64,000 nt of DNA from Borreliella mayonii (GCF_001945665.1 NZ_CP015780.1:434001-498000); one strand, 5' to 3'. Counted from the first letter of the stretch, positions 15,894 to 27,146 are shown. A program made the numbers and translations. Notes: a model not told the origin generated them from the sequence alone.

Positions 15894-16006
15894 TTTTACC
15901 TCTTTTCTGGATATTTACAACAATCAATAATAAAAACAAACACTATTAATAATATACATAAACAATAAATACTGCAATATCTAAAAAGATAGTATACTTA
16001 CGTTAT

Positions 16007-16585
16007 ATGATATTCGTGCCAAAAACTAATAGTAATTCTAAAATCGAAATAAAAAAATCTATATTTGTTTCATATATTTTTAATATTGAAAAAAAAGACG
16101 ACATAAATAAAACTATTAAAAAATATAAAATAAAATTTAAAAATGCTACGCATGTGGTTTATGGATTTAGAATTGGAAACAAGAACTCATTCCTAAATGG
16201 AATGAGTGATGACAGAGAGCCTAATTTAACAGCTGGAAAACCCACATTGGATGCCATAATACATAATAATTTAACTGATACCTTAATAATCACATTACGA
16301 TATTTTGGGGGCACTTTGCTTGGCAGAGGAGGATTAATCAAAGCATATTACAAGTCTGCCAAAGAAGCTATCAAGAATACACCTATAATAGAAAAAGAGG
16401 AATTAGAAATTTTAAGCTTAAATTTAAATTACAACCAATACAATTCACTATTGAAAATGAAAAATAAACTTGAAATAGAAATCTTAGATTCAAACTTTTC
16501 AAACAAAATAAAAACTTCAATTACATTCAAAACAAAAAATAAACAAAAAATATCAGAATTTTTTATAGAAAATGGCTTAATTTAA
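16007..16585 (+). CDS. yigZ: YigZ/IMPACT (UPF0029) family protein
   Basis: 192 residues. The N-terminal IMPACT domain carries MSDDREPNLTAGKPTLDAI and LRYFGGTLLGRGGLIKAYYKSAKEA, both diagnostic; a C-terminal DUF1949-like part follows from about 130. The family is linked to translation regulation, but its bacterial role is unsettled. No Shine-Dalgarno is visible: a -10-like TATACT ends only nine bases before the ATG, so the mRNA may be leaderless. It is followed by parA on the same strand after 138 bases. Confidence 0.88.
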   Translation: MIFVPKTNSNSKIEIKKSIFVSYIFNIEKKDDINKTIKKYKIKFKNATHVVYGFRIGNKNSFLNGMSDDREPNLTAGKPTLDAIIHNNLTDTLIITLRYFGGTLLGRGGLIKAYYKSAKEAIKNTPIIEKEELEILSLNLNYNQYNSLLKMKNKLEIEILDSNFSNKIKTSITFKTKNKQKISEFFIENGLI

Positions 16586-16723
16586 GAAATTTTAAAGTTT
16601 CATAAAGAATAATATATATATGTCAAACAATCAAATATTTAAAAACTAATTTAAAGTATTATTATTTTTACCATTTATGTTTTAAAATATAAAAACAAAA
16701 CCAAATAAAAAGAGAAAATTTAT

Positions 16724-17476
16724 ATGAAAATAATATCTGTAATCAATCAAAAAGGAGGCGTAGGAAAAACCACAAGCGCCATTAATATTTCTTATTCAAT
16801 GACCCTACTTGATAAAAAAATTCTTTTAATAGATATTGATTCACAAGGAAACTCTACTAGCGGCACAAACATCTCAGAGCATATAGCCGAAAACTCAAGT
16901 TATGAGCTTATTAATAAAAAAATAAAGGTCAAACCTTTAAATCATTTTAAATTAGATATAATTCCTTCTAGCATTAAATTAGCTTTGCTCGAAAAAGAAT
17001 TAATAAATGAACTTTCAAGAGAAACTTTTTTAAAAAATGCATTAACGCTGTATAAAAAAGATAAATATGATTTTATTATTATTGATTGCCCTCCTACGCT
17101 TTCAATATTAACTATAAACGCTCTTATTGCAAGCAATTATTTATTAATACCAATTGAAACAGAATTTTTTGCATTTGAAGGCATAAATCAACTAATAGAT
17201 ACAATAAATACAGTAAAGCAAATAAATAAAAATTTAGAGATTGCGGGCGTTTTTATAAATAAATACGATATAAGAAACAAAAGTAAAGAAAAATATATAA
17301 GCTCGTTAAAAAAAGTTTTTAAAGAAAAACTTTTAAATACAAAAATAAGGAAAAATATAACCATTTCAAAATCTCAAGAAGCAAAAATGCCCGTATATGA
17401 ATATGACAGAGAAAGCAATGCTGCAAAAGATTTCTTAGAGCTCTCAAAAGAGATAATAAATAAAATTAAGGAATAG
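16724..17476 (+). CDS. parA: Chromosome partition ATPase ParA
   Basis: 250 residues. Deviant Walker A KGGVGKTT (10-17), Walker A' DIDSQGNSTSG (37-47) and Walker B IIIDCPPTL (near 117-125) define a ParA/Soj ATPase. It forms gradients on DNA that move origin regions apart. The next gene, parZ, starts two bases after its stop, so they form an operon with a hairpin terminator. In Lyme Borrelia, ParA is reported to work with ParZ rather than ParB to space chromosome copies. Confidence 0.95.
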   Translation: MKIISVINQKGGVGKTTSAINISYSMTLLDKKILLIDIDSQGNSTSGTNISEHIAENSSYELINKKIKVKPLNHFKLDIIPSSIKLALLEKELINELSRETFLKNALTLYKKDKYDFIIIDCPPTLSILTINALIASNYLLIPIETEFFAFEGINQLIDTINTVKQINKNLEIAGVFINKYDIRNKSKEKYISSLKKVFKEKLLNTKIRKNITISKSQEAKMPVYEYDRESNAAKDFLELSKEIINKIKE

Positions 17477-17478
17477 CT

Positions 17479-18192
17479 ATGTCTGACAATTTAGAAACTT
17501 TAATGTTCTTAATGGGGAAAAAATTAGAAACATCTTCAAATAATTCAGAAAATATCGAAAAAAAAGAAATTATTTCAATTGAAAGAAAAAGCTTTGACTA
17601 CAATAAGCTAGATAAAGATATTTCTGATTTTTTAAAAACAAAGCAATATGAAATTTTCAATATTTTCAATAACACTTATACAAAAATTGGAAAGATACTC
17701 AAAGATGCTCAAGACAAATTAAAAGGAAACAATCAATATAACGGACTTTTTTATCAGTGGTTCAAAAGTATGGGATTTAAAAAAGACAAGGTTTATGCTT
17801 TAATATCAAGATACAATCTGCTTATCGAAAATTCCGACAAGCAGCTCACTATAGAAAAATTACCCTTATCATTATCATATGAAATATCTAAAAAATCTTG
17901 TCCATCTATTTTAAAAACCGAAGTTCTAAATGGTAAAATAAATTCTTTAAAAGAATTTAAAATTGTTTATAAAAAAAGTTTTGATTTAAAGGATACACAC
18001 AAATCACTACTCAAAAAAAATGAAAAATATGAAAACGACATAAAAGAAGCATTAGATTTTATATTAAAAAATATAAAAGAATTTAAAAATATCGAATTTA
18101 ACAAATTAAAGCAAGAAAACTTAAAATTATTTTTTCATTCTATTTTGGAAATAAAGAAAAAAATAAAATATATTAAAAACAATTCTATCTAA
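17479..18192 (+). CDS. parZ: ParZ-type centromere-binding partition protein
   Basis: 237 residues, basic, with coiled or helical stretches near the C-terminus (KSLLKKNEKYENDIKEALDF). It lacks the ParB GERRFRA box. Its position directly after parA and its similarity in style to Borrelia plasmid partition proteins (PF49/PF57-like, with the motif YNGLFYQWFKSMGFKKDKVYALISRYN near 88-114) fit the chromosomal ParZ described for B. burgdorferi, a DNA-binding partner of ParA. AAGGA lies about nine bases before the ATG. The assignment rests on context and my memory of that work. Confidence 0.8.
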   Translation: MSDNLETLMFLMGKKLETSSNNSENIEKKEIISIERKSFDYNKLDKDISDFLKTKQYEIFNIFNNTYTKIGKILKDAQDKLKGNNQYNGLFYQWFKSMGFKKDKVYALISRYNLLIENSDKQLTIEKLPLSLSYEISKKSCPSILKTEVLNGKINSLKEFKIVYKKSFDLKDTHKSLLKKNEKYENDIKEALDFILKNIKEFKNIEFNKLKQENLKLFFHSILEIKKKIKYIKNNSI

Positions 18193-18208
18193 ATTTACAA
18201 CTAAGCTA

Positions 18209-18235
18209 ATAAGAATATATTTTATATATTCTTAT
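18209..18235 (+). terminator. Hairpin ending the parA-parZ operon
   Basis: ATAAGAATATAT, loop TTT, ATATATTCTTAT: a perfect 12-bp stem 16 bases after the parZ stop, followed by TGTTCATTTTTT. It lies between convergent parZ and parB. The rest of the gap to 18459 holds no gene. Confidence 0.65.
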
Positions 18236-18459
18236 TGTTCATTTTTTAAATATTAGATTATTTTTTACTTTTAAATTTAACTATAAATAACAAAATATAA
18301 ACTTTAACCTTCATTTAAATCCCGATATTTCTTTATAAAAACTAAAAAATTTTAAAAACAAACTTAAAAAATTTATGTATTGCGACAAATTCCTAAAAAA
18401 TAAAAACTATCATAAAATTAAGAAAAGATATTTTACATTCTTTAAATTATAAAAACAAT

Positions 18460-19242
18460 TTAGCTAATATGACCAAAAAAGGAAACAATTCTTCTTAAAT
18501 CACCCGAAGTAAAATACTCTATCTCTATTTTGCCTTTATTTTGATTACCTTTAATATCTATTTTTGTTTGGATTTTATCAAATAAAAATTCTTTTATATT
18601 GCTTAAAAAAGGATCTTGGTCTAGTTCCTTTTTTTTAACTGTGGATTTGTAAAAATTTTTAACATATTTTTCTGCATCTCTTACAGAAAATTTTTTTTTC
18701 AGCATCATTAAATAAAGATTATACCTGTCTTGCTTGTCTTTTAAGGATAAAATAACTTTAGCATGCCCAAAAGAAATTTCTTTCCTATGCACTGCATTTA
18801 ATATTTCTTGCTCAAGATCTAAAATCCTAACTAAATTTGAAATATAGGTCCTACTTTTACCAATTTTTTCAGATAAATCCTTTTGAGTTAAAGAATATTT
18901 ATTCATTACATTTTTATAGGCATAAGCCTCCTCAACAGGCGTAAAATTTTCTCTTTGAATATTTTCAACCAAAGGCATAAAATCCCTACAAGATTCTTTT
19001 ATGTCAACCTCAATAACAGGAATATTTGTCATCTGAATCAGTTTAGCAGCCCTAAATCTTCTTTCTCCTACTATTATTTTATATCTATCATCTGCTTTAC
19101 AAACAATTATGGGTTGTAAAATTCCATTTTCTTTTATGGAAATGCTTAATTCTTCTAATTCAACAAGACTAAAAGATTTCCTTGGCTGATCATTATCAAT
19201 ATCTAAAAGTTGAATATCTATCATTTTAAAAACTCCATCCAT
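18460..19242 (-). CDS. parB: ParB/Spo0J chromosome partition protein
   Basis: 260 residues. The N-terminal CTP-binding fold includes VGERRFRAA (near 57-65) and ENIQREN (near 92-98), followed by the parS-binding helix-turn-helix (SLTQKDLSEKIGKSRTYISNLVRIL). ParB loads at parS and recruits SMC. AGGAGG lies ten bases before ATG 19242; a second ATG six codons in is less favoured. parS lies just upstream, between parB and gyrA. The separate parA-parZ operon converges on it, so parB has split from its usual ParA partner. Confidence 0.95.
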   Translation of the reverse strand: MDGVFKMIDIQLLDIDNDQPRKSFSLVELEELSISIKENGILQPIIVCKADDRYKIIVGERRFRAAKLIQMTNIPVIEVDIKESCRDFMPLVENIQRENFTPVEEAYAYKNVMNKYSLTQKDLSEKIGKSRTYISNLVRILDLEQEILNAVHRKEISFGHAKVILSLKDKQDRYNLYLMMLKKKFSVRDAEKYVKNFYKSTVKKKELDQDPFLSNIKEFLFDKIQTKIDIKGNQNKGKIEIEYFTSGDLRRIVSFFGHIS

Positions 19243-19314
19243 ATTATCAGGACCTCCTACAACAAAAAATTTTACCAGGTTATAATATTGAATTACAATT
19301 TAAGAATAAAAAAA

Positions 19315-19340
19315 AAGAATGTTCCACGTGGAACATTCTT
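19315..19340. promoter_or_regulatory. parS: parS site in a 26-bp perfect palindrome
   Basis: TGTTCCACGTGGAACA at 19320-19335 matches the bacterial parS consensus (TGTTNCACGTGAAACA) apart from the symmetric G. Palindromy extends to 26 bp with half-site AAGAATGTTCCAC. It lies between the gyrA stop and the parB start, about 6 kb from oriC. As RNA it would also form a hairpin downstream of gyrA. Confidence 0.93.
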
Positions 19341-19360
19341 AAATAAGAAAAACCAATTCT

Positions 19361-21793
19361 TTATTTAATAAATTTTGAAACAGAAATCAAACTATCATTA
19401 TCAAGAGATAATACTTGAATCCCTCTAGCATCCTTACCTTGTTCAGATACTTTTCCAGCTACTGTTCTTAAAGCTTTTGAACGTTTACTTACAAGCAAAA
19501 TTTCATCATCCTCTGAAACTGGTATAGCATCAACAACACTACCTGCTTTTTTATCAGATTTTTTATAACTAGTATAACCAGTGGCTCCTCTTTTAAGCTC
19601 AGATATTTTAGACATATCTAATCTTTTCCCATACCCATTTTCAGAAATAATCAAAAGATAAGGATTTTCTCTAACCGCCAAAACTTTAACAAACAAATCA
19701 CCTTCTTTTAATTTCATCCCACAAACACCTTGGGTCCCTCTATTAGTAAGCCTAACGTCCCTTGAATTAAATATAAATGCACTACCCTTTTTAGAAAGAC
19801 AAATTACTTTTTCATCTTTAAAAACAATCTCTGCACTTGTAACAAAATCTTTATCATTAAGTTTAATAACAATAACACCTCGTGACTTTACTGCTTTAAA
19901 ATCTGTAGATTCAAATCTAGCTATCTTTCCACTTGCAGTTGTAAGCAATAAATAAGCATCATCGGTAAAATCCTTACTATTCTTAATAGTTAATATTTCT
20001 TCTTGATCTCCCAAATTAATAAGCTCACTAATATTTTGGCCTTTTGAAGCTCTTGAAGAATCTTTTATTTCATAAGCATTGATTAAATAAAGCTTTCCTT
20101 CATTTGAAATCATAAATAAATAATCATGAGTATTGACACACAAAGCAATAACAATCTCATCTCCATCATTTAGATCAAAAGAACTTAGACCTTTTCCCCC
20201 CGTACCTTGCAACTTATACTCATTTTGTGAAAGTCTTTTAAGGAAACCTTTCTTTGTAAGCATAACAACAATATTTTCTTTTTGCATTAAATCCGACATA
20301 CTAGTTTTTAAAACCTCCTCATCATAAATTATTTTAGTTCGACGTTCATCGCCAAATTTCAAACCTAAATTAATAGTTTCTTCTCTTATAATATTAATAA
20401 TCCTTGCTGGATTCAAGAGAATATCTTCATAATCTTTTATTAAGCTTAAAAGTATATTAAGCTCCTCTTCAAGCTTAAAAATCTCAAGAGCTGTAAGTTT
20501 TTGTAACTTCATATCAAGAACTGAATTGGCCTGAATCTCTGAAAGACCAAAATTTGAAACAAGCCTTTCCTTTGCATCTTTTGCTAATTTAGATGATTTA
20601 ATAATCTTAATAACCTCATCTATATTATTTAAAGCAATATCTAATCCTTCAAGAACATGTGCCTTCTCTTTTGCCTTTCTCAAGTCAAATTCAATACGTC
20701 TTTCGATAATATTTTTTCTATGATCAATAAATTCAAATAATAATTCTTCCAAATTTAACTGCTTGGGAATACCATTAACAAGAGCTAAATTATTTATACT
20801 AAAATGCTTCTTAAATTCAGTATATTCATAAAGCAAATTCATAATAACATGAGGATCAAATCCTCTTTTAACTTCAAGAACTATTCTAATGCCCTCTCTA
20901 TCAGACTCATCTCTTATATCTAAAAGTCCTTCTAGCTTTTCTTCTTTTGCTAAAAACGCAACTTTCATAAGAAGTGCAGATTTATTTACCGTATAAGGTA
21001 TTTCTGTAACAATTATAGCATTTCTATCTTCTGCTCTTTCTTCAATATGATATCTTGCCCTAATAACAACACTTCCCTTGCCAGTTTTGTATGCTTTAAT
21101 TAAATTATCATTATAAACAATCTCTCCAAAAGTTGGAAAATCAGGACCTTTGACTATCTTGAGCAAATCAAATATAGAAACATTCTCATTATCCAACATA
21201 TAAACAATAGCATCACAAATTTCCCTTAGGTTGTGAGGCGCCATATTAGTAGCCATTCCAACAGCAATTCCACTAGAGCCATTTACCAAAAGAAATGGAA
21301 ATGATGAAGGCATAATCTCAGGCTCACTTAAAGAATCGTCATAATTAGACTTAAAATTAACAGTCTCTTTATCTATATCTTTAACAATATATTCAGTTAT
21401 TCTTTCCATTTTAGCTTCAGTATATCGCATAGCAGCAGGAGGATCTCCGTCAATAGATCCAAAATTTCCCTGTCCCCGTATTACAGGATATCTAAGTGAA
21501 AAATCTTGAGCAAGTCTTACAAGAGCATCATAAATTGATTGATCTCCATGAGGATGATATTTTCCAAGAACATCCCCCACTATTCTACCAGCTTTTTTAA
21601 AAGCTTTATCAGAACGAAGTCCCATCTCATACATAGAATAAAGTATTCTCCTGTGAACTGGCTTAAGACCATCTCTTACATCTGGAAGAGCTCTGGAAAC
21701 AATAACTGACATTGCATAATTTAAATAAGACGTTTTTATTTCATCTTCTATCTTAACATTTAATATTTGTTCTTTATTTTCTCCAACTGCCAT
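19361..21793 (-). CDS. gyrA: DNA gyrase subunit A
   Basis: 810 residues from ATG 21793, which has TTGGAG five bases upstream; an in-frame GTG two codons earlier overlaps that ribosome site and is less likely. GyrA breaks and reseals DNA to add negative supercoils. Catalytic Tyr124 is in AMRYTEAKM. The C-terminal pinwheel follows from about 500, and a GyrA-box-like QGTGGKG is near 527. In the quinolone-determining loop GDQSIYDA, Gln85 stands where E. coli has Ser83. It follows gyrB by about 11 bases, one operon. Confidence 0.97.
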   Translation of the reverse strand: MAVGENKEQILNVKIEDEIKTSYLNYAMSVIVSRALPDVRDGLKPVHRRILYSMYEMGLRSDKAFKKAGRIVGDVLGKYHPHGDQSIYDALVRLAQDFSLRYPVIRGQGNFGSIDGDPPAAMRYTEAKMERITEYIVKDIDKETVNFKSNYDDSLSEPEIMPSSFPFLLVNGSSGIAVGMATNMAPHNLREICDAIVYMLDNENVSIFDLLKIVKGPDFPTFGEIVYNDNLIKAYKTGKGSVVIRARYHIEERAEDRNAIIVTEIPYTVNKSALLMKVAFLAKEEKLEGLLDIRDESDREGIRIVLEVKRGFDPHVIMNLLYEYTEFKKHFSINNLALVNGIPKQLNLEELLFEFIDHRKNIIERRIEFDLRKAKEKAHVLEGLDIALNNIDEVIKIIKSSKLAKDAKERLVSNFGLSEIQANSVLDMKLQKLTALEIFKLEEELNILLSLIKDYEDILLNPARIINIIREETINLGLKFGDERRTKIIYDEEVLKTSMSDLMQKENIVVMLTKKGFLKRLSQNEYKLQGTGGKGLSSFDLNDGDEIVIALCVNTHDYLFMISNEGKLYLINAYEIKDSSRASKGQNISELINLGDQEEILTIKNSKDFTDDAYLLLTTASGKIARFESTDFKAVKSRGVIVIKLNDKDFVTSAEIVFKDEKVICLSKKGSAFIFNSRDVRLTNRGTQGVCGMKLKEGDLFVKVLAVRENPYLLIISENGYGKRLDMSKISELKRGATGYTSYKKSDKKAGSVVDAIPVSEDDEILLVSKRSKALRTVAGKVSEQGKDARGIQVLSLDNDSLISVSKFIK

Positions 21794-21804
21794 TAACACT
21801 CCAA

Positions 21805-23895
<2,091 letters not shown>

Positions 23896-25353
23896 ATGGA
23901 AAAATCAAAAAATATATGGAGCTTGATTTTAACGGAAATAAAAAAAGAATTATCAGAAGAAGAGTTTTATGTTTGGTTTGAAAATTTGTGCTTTTTAGAA
24001 TCAATAGGCGACAATATTAAAATATCTACTCCAAACTTATTTCATAAAAATCAAATAGAAAAAAGATTTACAAAAAAAATTAAAGAAATCCTCATAAACA
24101 ATGGCTACAATAACGTAGTCATTGTATTTACAAATCAACCACCTAAAACCCATTCTAACAAACAGGAAAGCAAAAAAACAATATTTAACGAAACTTTTCC
24201 AAATTTTGACAAGCTCAAAGAAAACACACTTTCTAAAGAACCAATTCAAAGCATTCAAGATCGTATAAAAATGTATATCAAAAAAGAAGAAGAGCCTACA
24301 AATTTTAAAAATCCTTTTCTTAAAAAAAGATATACATTTGAAAATTTTATCATAGGGCCAAATAATAAACTTGCATACAGCGCCAGCTTGTCAATCTCAA
24401 AAAATCCTGGAAAAAAATATAATCCATGTTTAATTTACGGTGGAGTTGGACTTGGAAAAACACATTTGCTTCAAAGCATAGGAAACAAAACAGAAGAATT
24501 GCATCATAACCTCAAAATATTATACGTTACTGCTGAAAATTTTTTAAATGAATTTGTAGAAAGTATAAAGACACACGAAACAAAAAAATTTAAAAAAAAG
24601 TACAGATACTTAGATATGCTGCTTATAGACGATATCCATGACTTGCAAAAAAAAGAAGGTATACAAGAAGAGCTTTTTCACACATTTAATGCCCTTTACG
24701 AAGACAATAAACAATTAGTATTTACATGTGACCGACCTCCTTCTGAGCTTACAAATTTTACAGATCGACTAAAAAGCAGATTCACAAGGGGACTAAATGT
24801 TGATATATCAAAACCTAATTTTGAACTCAGAGTAGCTATTGTTGAAAAAAAAGCAGAAGAGGACGGCATAAGGGTTCCTAAAAATATACTAAATCTGGTT
24901 GCTCAAAAAGTTACAACAAATGTAAGAGACCTAGAAGCTGCTGTAACAAAACTAAAAGCATATATAGATTTAGACAATATAGAAATTGACATTGATATTG
25001 TTGAAAAAATAATCAAAGAAATAATAATTTACGAAAAAGAAACAACCAATGAACCAAGCAATAAAATTAATATAGAAAATATAAAAAAAATACTCTTAAG
25101 AGAACTAAAAATTACACACAAAGATATTGAAGGTCATAGTAAAAAACCAGAAATAACAAAAGCTAGACATATTTATGCGTACCTTTTGAGAAATTTTACA
25201 GGGCTATCAACAGTTGAAATTGGAAAAATTATTGGAGGAAAAACCCATTCAACAGTACTTTATTCGATAAATAAAATAGATAGAGACAGAAATAATGACA
25301 AAGAAATTAACAATTTAATCACAGAACTTATGAACAAAATAAAAAAAAATTAA
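23896..25353 (+). CDS. dnaA: Replication initiator DnaA
   Basis: 485 residues. Domain I spans about 1-90, a linker follows, then AAA+ domain III with Walker A GGVGLGKTH (near 181-189) and Walker B LLIDDIHDL, and domain IV from about 395 with a helix-turn-helix. The DNA-reading signature reads GGKTHSTV (447-454), where most bacteria have GGRDHTTV. AAGGA precedes the ATG. Its strand composition (A and C rich) matches the left arm, so it lies just left of the skew switch and is transcribed towards the origin. Confidence 0.97.
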   Translation: MEKSKNIWSLILTEIKKELSEEEFYVWFENLCFLESIGDNIKISTPNLFHKNQIEKRFTKKIKEILINNGYNNVVIVFTNQPPKTHSNKQESKKTIFNETFPNFDKLKENTLSKEPIQSIQDRIKMYIKKEEEPTNFKNPFLKKRYTFENFIIGPNNKLAYSASLSISKNPGKKYNPCLIYGGVGLGKTHLLQSIGNKTEELHHNLKILYVTAENFLNEFVESIKTHETKKFKKKYRYLDMLLIDDIHDLQKKEGIQEELFHTFNALYEDNKQLVFTCDRPPSELTNFTDRLKSRFTRGLNVDISKPNFELRVAIVEKKAEEDGIRVPKNILNLVAQKVTTNVRDLEAAVTKLKAYIDLDNIEIDIDIVEKIIKEIIIYEKETTNEPSNKINIENIKKILLRELKITHKDIEGHSKKPEITKARHIYAYLLRNFTGLSTVEIGKIIGGKTHSTVLYSINKIDRDRNNDKEINNLITELMNKIKKN

Positions 25354-25594
25354 ACTTAATTGAAAAATTGGAAATTCTTTTAAACAATTGGAACAAATAA
25401 TTTATCAAAAATACAACAAAAAACAACTTATAATTCTACAAGATATTTCTTTATGTTACAAAACATTAAGCACAATTGAACAATCAAACATAGAATTACT
25501 ACTATTACTACTATATATATCTATAAAAACTAAAAATAAAAAGACTATAAAATCTTATAAAGATAAAATGTAATAAAATATATTAGGAGGTATC
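25354..25594. other. oriC: Chromosomal replication origin (oriC), dnaA-dnaN gap
   Basis: 241 bases at the point where plus-strand composition changes from A/C-rich to G/T-rich. On the minus strand 25513-25496 reads TAG TAG TAA TAG TAG TAA, the 3'-(G/A)AT-5' repeat of DnaA-trio elements, and a strongly AT-rich stretch (TATATATATCTATAAAAAC) follows on its right side. On its left are two related motifs, ACAATTGGAACAA (25384-25396) and ACAATTGAACAAT (25472-25484). No canonical DnaA box was found. The B. burgdorferi origin has been placed by skew and nascent-strand mapping in this dnaA-dnaN area. Confidence 0.8.
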
Positions 25595-26752
25595 ATGCTA
25601 AATAACACATTTTTTATCTGCGAAACAAATCAAATTATAAATGAGATAGAAAAAGCAAAGGGAATAATCTTGAACAGGAACATGAATGACATTTGGAGTG
25701 CATTACTAATCGAGGTAAAAGAATCTAAGCTCATAATCAAATCAACAGACAGAAATATATTTTTTGAAAGCACAATTTCAATTGTTTCAGAAACAGATTT
25801 CAAGGTATTAATCAATGCTTCGAATTTTTATGACGCAGTAAAGGCATTCAGTTTTTATAAGAAAATTAAAATAGTTTTTAATGAAAATAATAGTAAATTG
25901 GAAATTATGGGAGAATTAAAAGATGAAAAAGAAGAACATGAAGATCATTTAAAAGAACCCACCTTTTCATACGAAGAAATAGAAAATTACAATTATGATA
26001 TGGTTAATGAAGATTACACTTTTGAAATTGAAATAAAACAAAAATCTTTTAAAAAAGCAATAAATAGAATAGCTTTTTCAGCACACTTTGATGAGTCCAA
26101 AAATGTATTAAATGGTGTGTATTTTACAAAAGATGAAGATTCTAAATTATTACTTGTTTCTACAAATGGTCACAGAATGTCCATTTGTAAAACAGAAGTC
26201 ATAGTTGAAGAAGATGTGAATTTTATAGTTCCTGTAAAAATATTTAATTTTTTAAAACATCTTATGTCAGGAGAAGGTATGGTTAAAATAAAGTCTTCAG
26301 ATAAAAAATTTTATGTTGAATTTGATAATTATAAAATAGCTTGCAGTTTAATTAATGGTAATTATCCGGATTACAAGAGCATTGTACCTAAAGAGCAGAA
26401 AAACAAATCTTTGGTTTCACTAGGCATTCTAAAAGATAGACTTGCAAGAGTAAATTTATATGTTGATAAGTCAAAAAAGTTGGTTTTAACTTTTTCTGAG
26501 TTTCAATTAAGACTTCTTGGAGAAGATTTGATTACTGGAAGAAAAGGTGAATTTTTTATCAAAGATCCGAACTATCTATATGACGGAACAGATGAGGTTA
26601 TGGCTATTAATATTTCATATTTTGTTGAAGCTATTAGTGTTTTTGAAACTTCAAAGATAGAAATACAATTTAATTCAGGCAATGTATTAAAATTAAGTGA
26701 ACCTGAAAATTTTAATTTTATACACTTGATAATGCCGATGTCTTTAGGTTAA
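25595..26752 (+). CDS. dnaN: DNA polymerase III beta sliding clamp
   Basis: 385 residues, the usual clamp length, with three repeated domains; IKQKSFKKAINRIAFSAHFDESKNVLNGVYF is the start of domain 2 and the C-terminal LIMPMSLG resembles the typical HLIMPMRL end. It tethers polymerase III to DNA. AGGAGGT lies four bases before the ATG, a strong ribosome site. It is the first gene on the right replichore and is co-oriented with replication. Confidence 0.97.
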   Translation: MLNNTFFICETNQIINEIEKAKGIILNRNMNDIWSALLIEVKESKLIIKSTDRNIFFESTISIVSETDFKVLINASNFYDAVKAFSFYKKIKIVFNENNSKLEIMGELKDEKEEHEDHLKEPTFSYEEIENYNYDMVNEDYTFEIEIKQKSFKKAINRIAFSAHFDESKNVLNGVYFTKDEDSKLLLVSTNGHRMSICKTEVIVEEDVNFIVPVKIFNFLKHLMSGEGMVKIKSSDKKFYVEFDNYKIACSLINGNYPDYKSIVPKEQKNKSLVSLGILKDRLARVNLYVDKSKKLVLTFSEFQLRLLGEDLITGRKGEFFIKDPNYLYDGTDEVMAINISYFVEAISVFETSKIEIQFNSGNVLKLSEPENFNFIHLIMPMSLG

Positions 26753-26840
26753 AGTGAATTATTAATGCTATTTTGAATATTGAAATAAGTTTTTCTAAGT
26801 TTATTAATGTTGTTTTTGCATTGTGGTATAAGAAATTGCT

Positions 26841-27140
26841 ATGAATGATTCTGCTTTTAAAAAAATAGGCAATGTTATTAAAGATTATTTAGAATCTAAT
26901 TTGCTTGTTAATAAAAAAATAAGTTCAAAATTATTGATTGCTGATAAATGGAATCAGATCTTTAAGGCTTTGTCAGATGATGTAAAATTTTTAGATTTTA
27001 AAAATGAGCAGGTTCTTTTTCTAGAGGCAAGCAATTCAAGTATTTTATATAGTATATTAATTAATAAGGCAAAGATAATAAATTTAATAAAAGAATTAAC
27101 AGGGATCAAAATAATAGATATAAAGGTTTTGGTAAAGTAA
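26841..27140 (+). CDS. dciA: DciA-like (DUF721) replication protein
   Basis: 99 residues. ADKWNQIFKALSDDVKFLDFKNEQVLFLEASNSSILYSI matches the DUF721/DciA core. DciA is the helicase loader or operator in bacteria lacking DnaC/DnaI, and its place between dnaN and rpmH-rnpA fits. No ribosome site is visible, and a -10-like TATAAG (26827-26832) ends eight bases before the ATG, so a leaderless start is possible. Confidence 0.8.
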   Translation: MNDSAFKKIGNVIKDYLESNLLVNKKISSKLLIADKWNQIFKALSDDVKFLDFKNEQVLFLEASNSSILYSILINKAKIINLIKELTGIKIIDIKVLVK

Positions 27141-27146
27141 TTATTA

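Noticed and set aside
25388..25573. 61-codon plus-strand frame between dnaA and dnaN
   Set aside because: Low-complexity codons, no convincing ribosome site, and it covers the origin elements.
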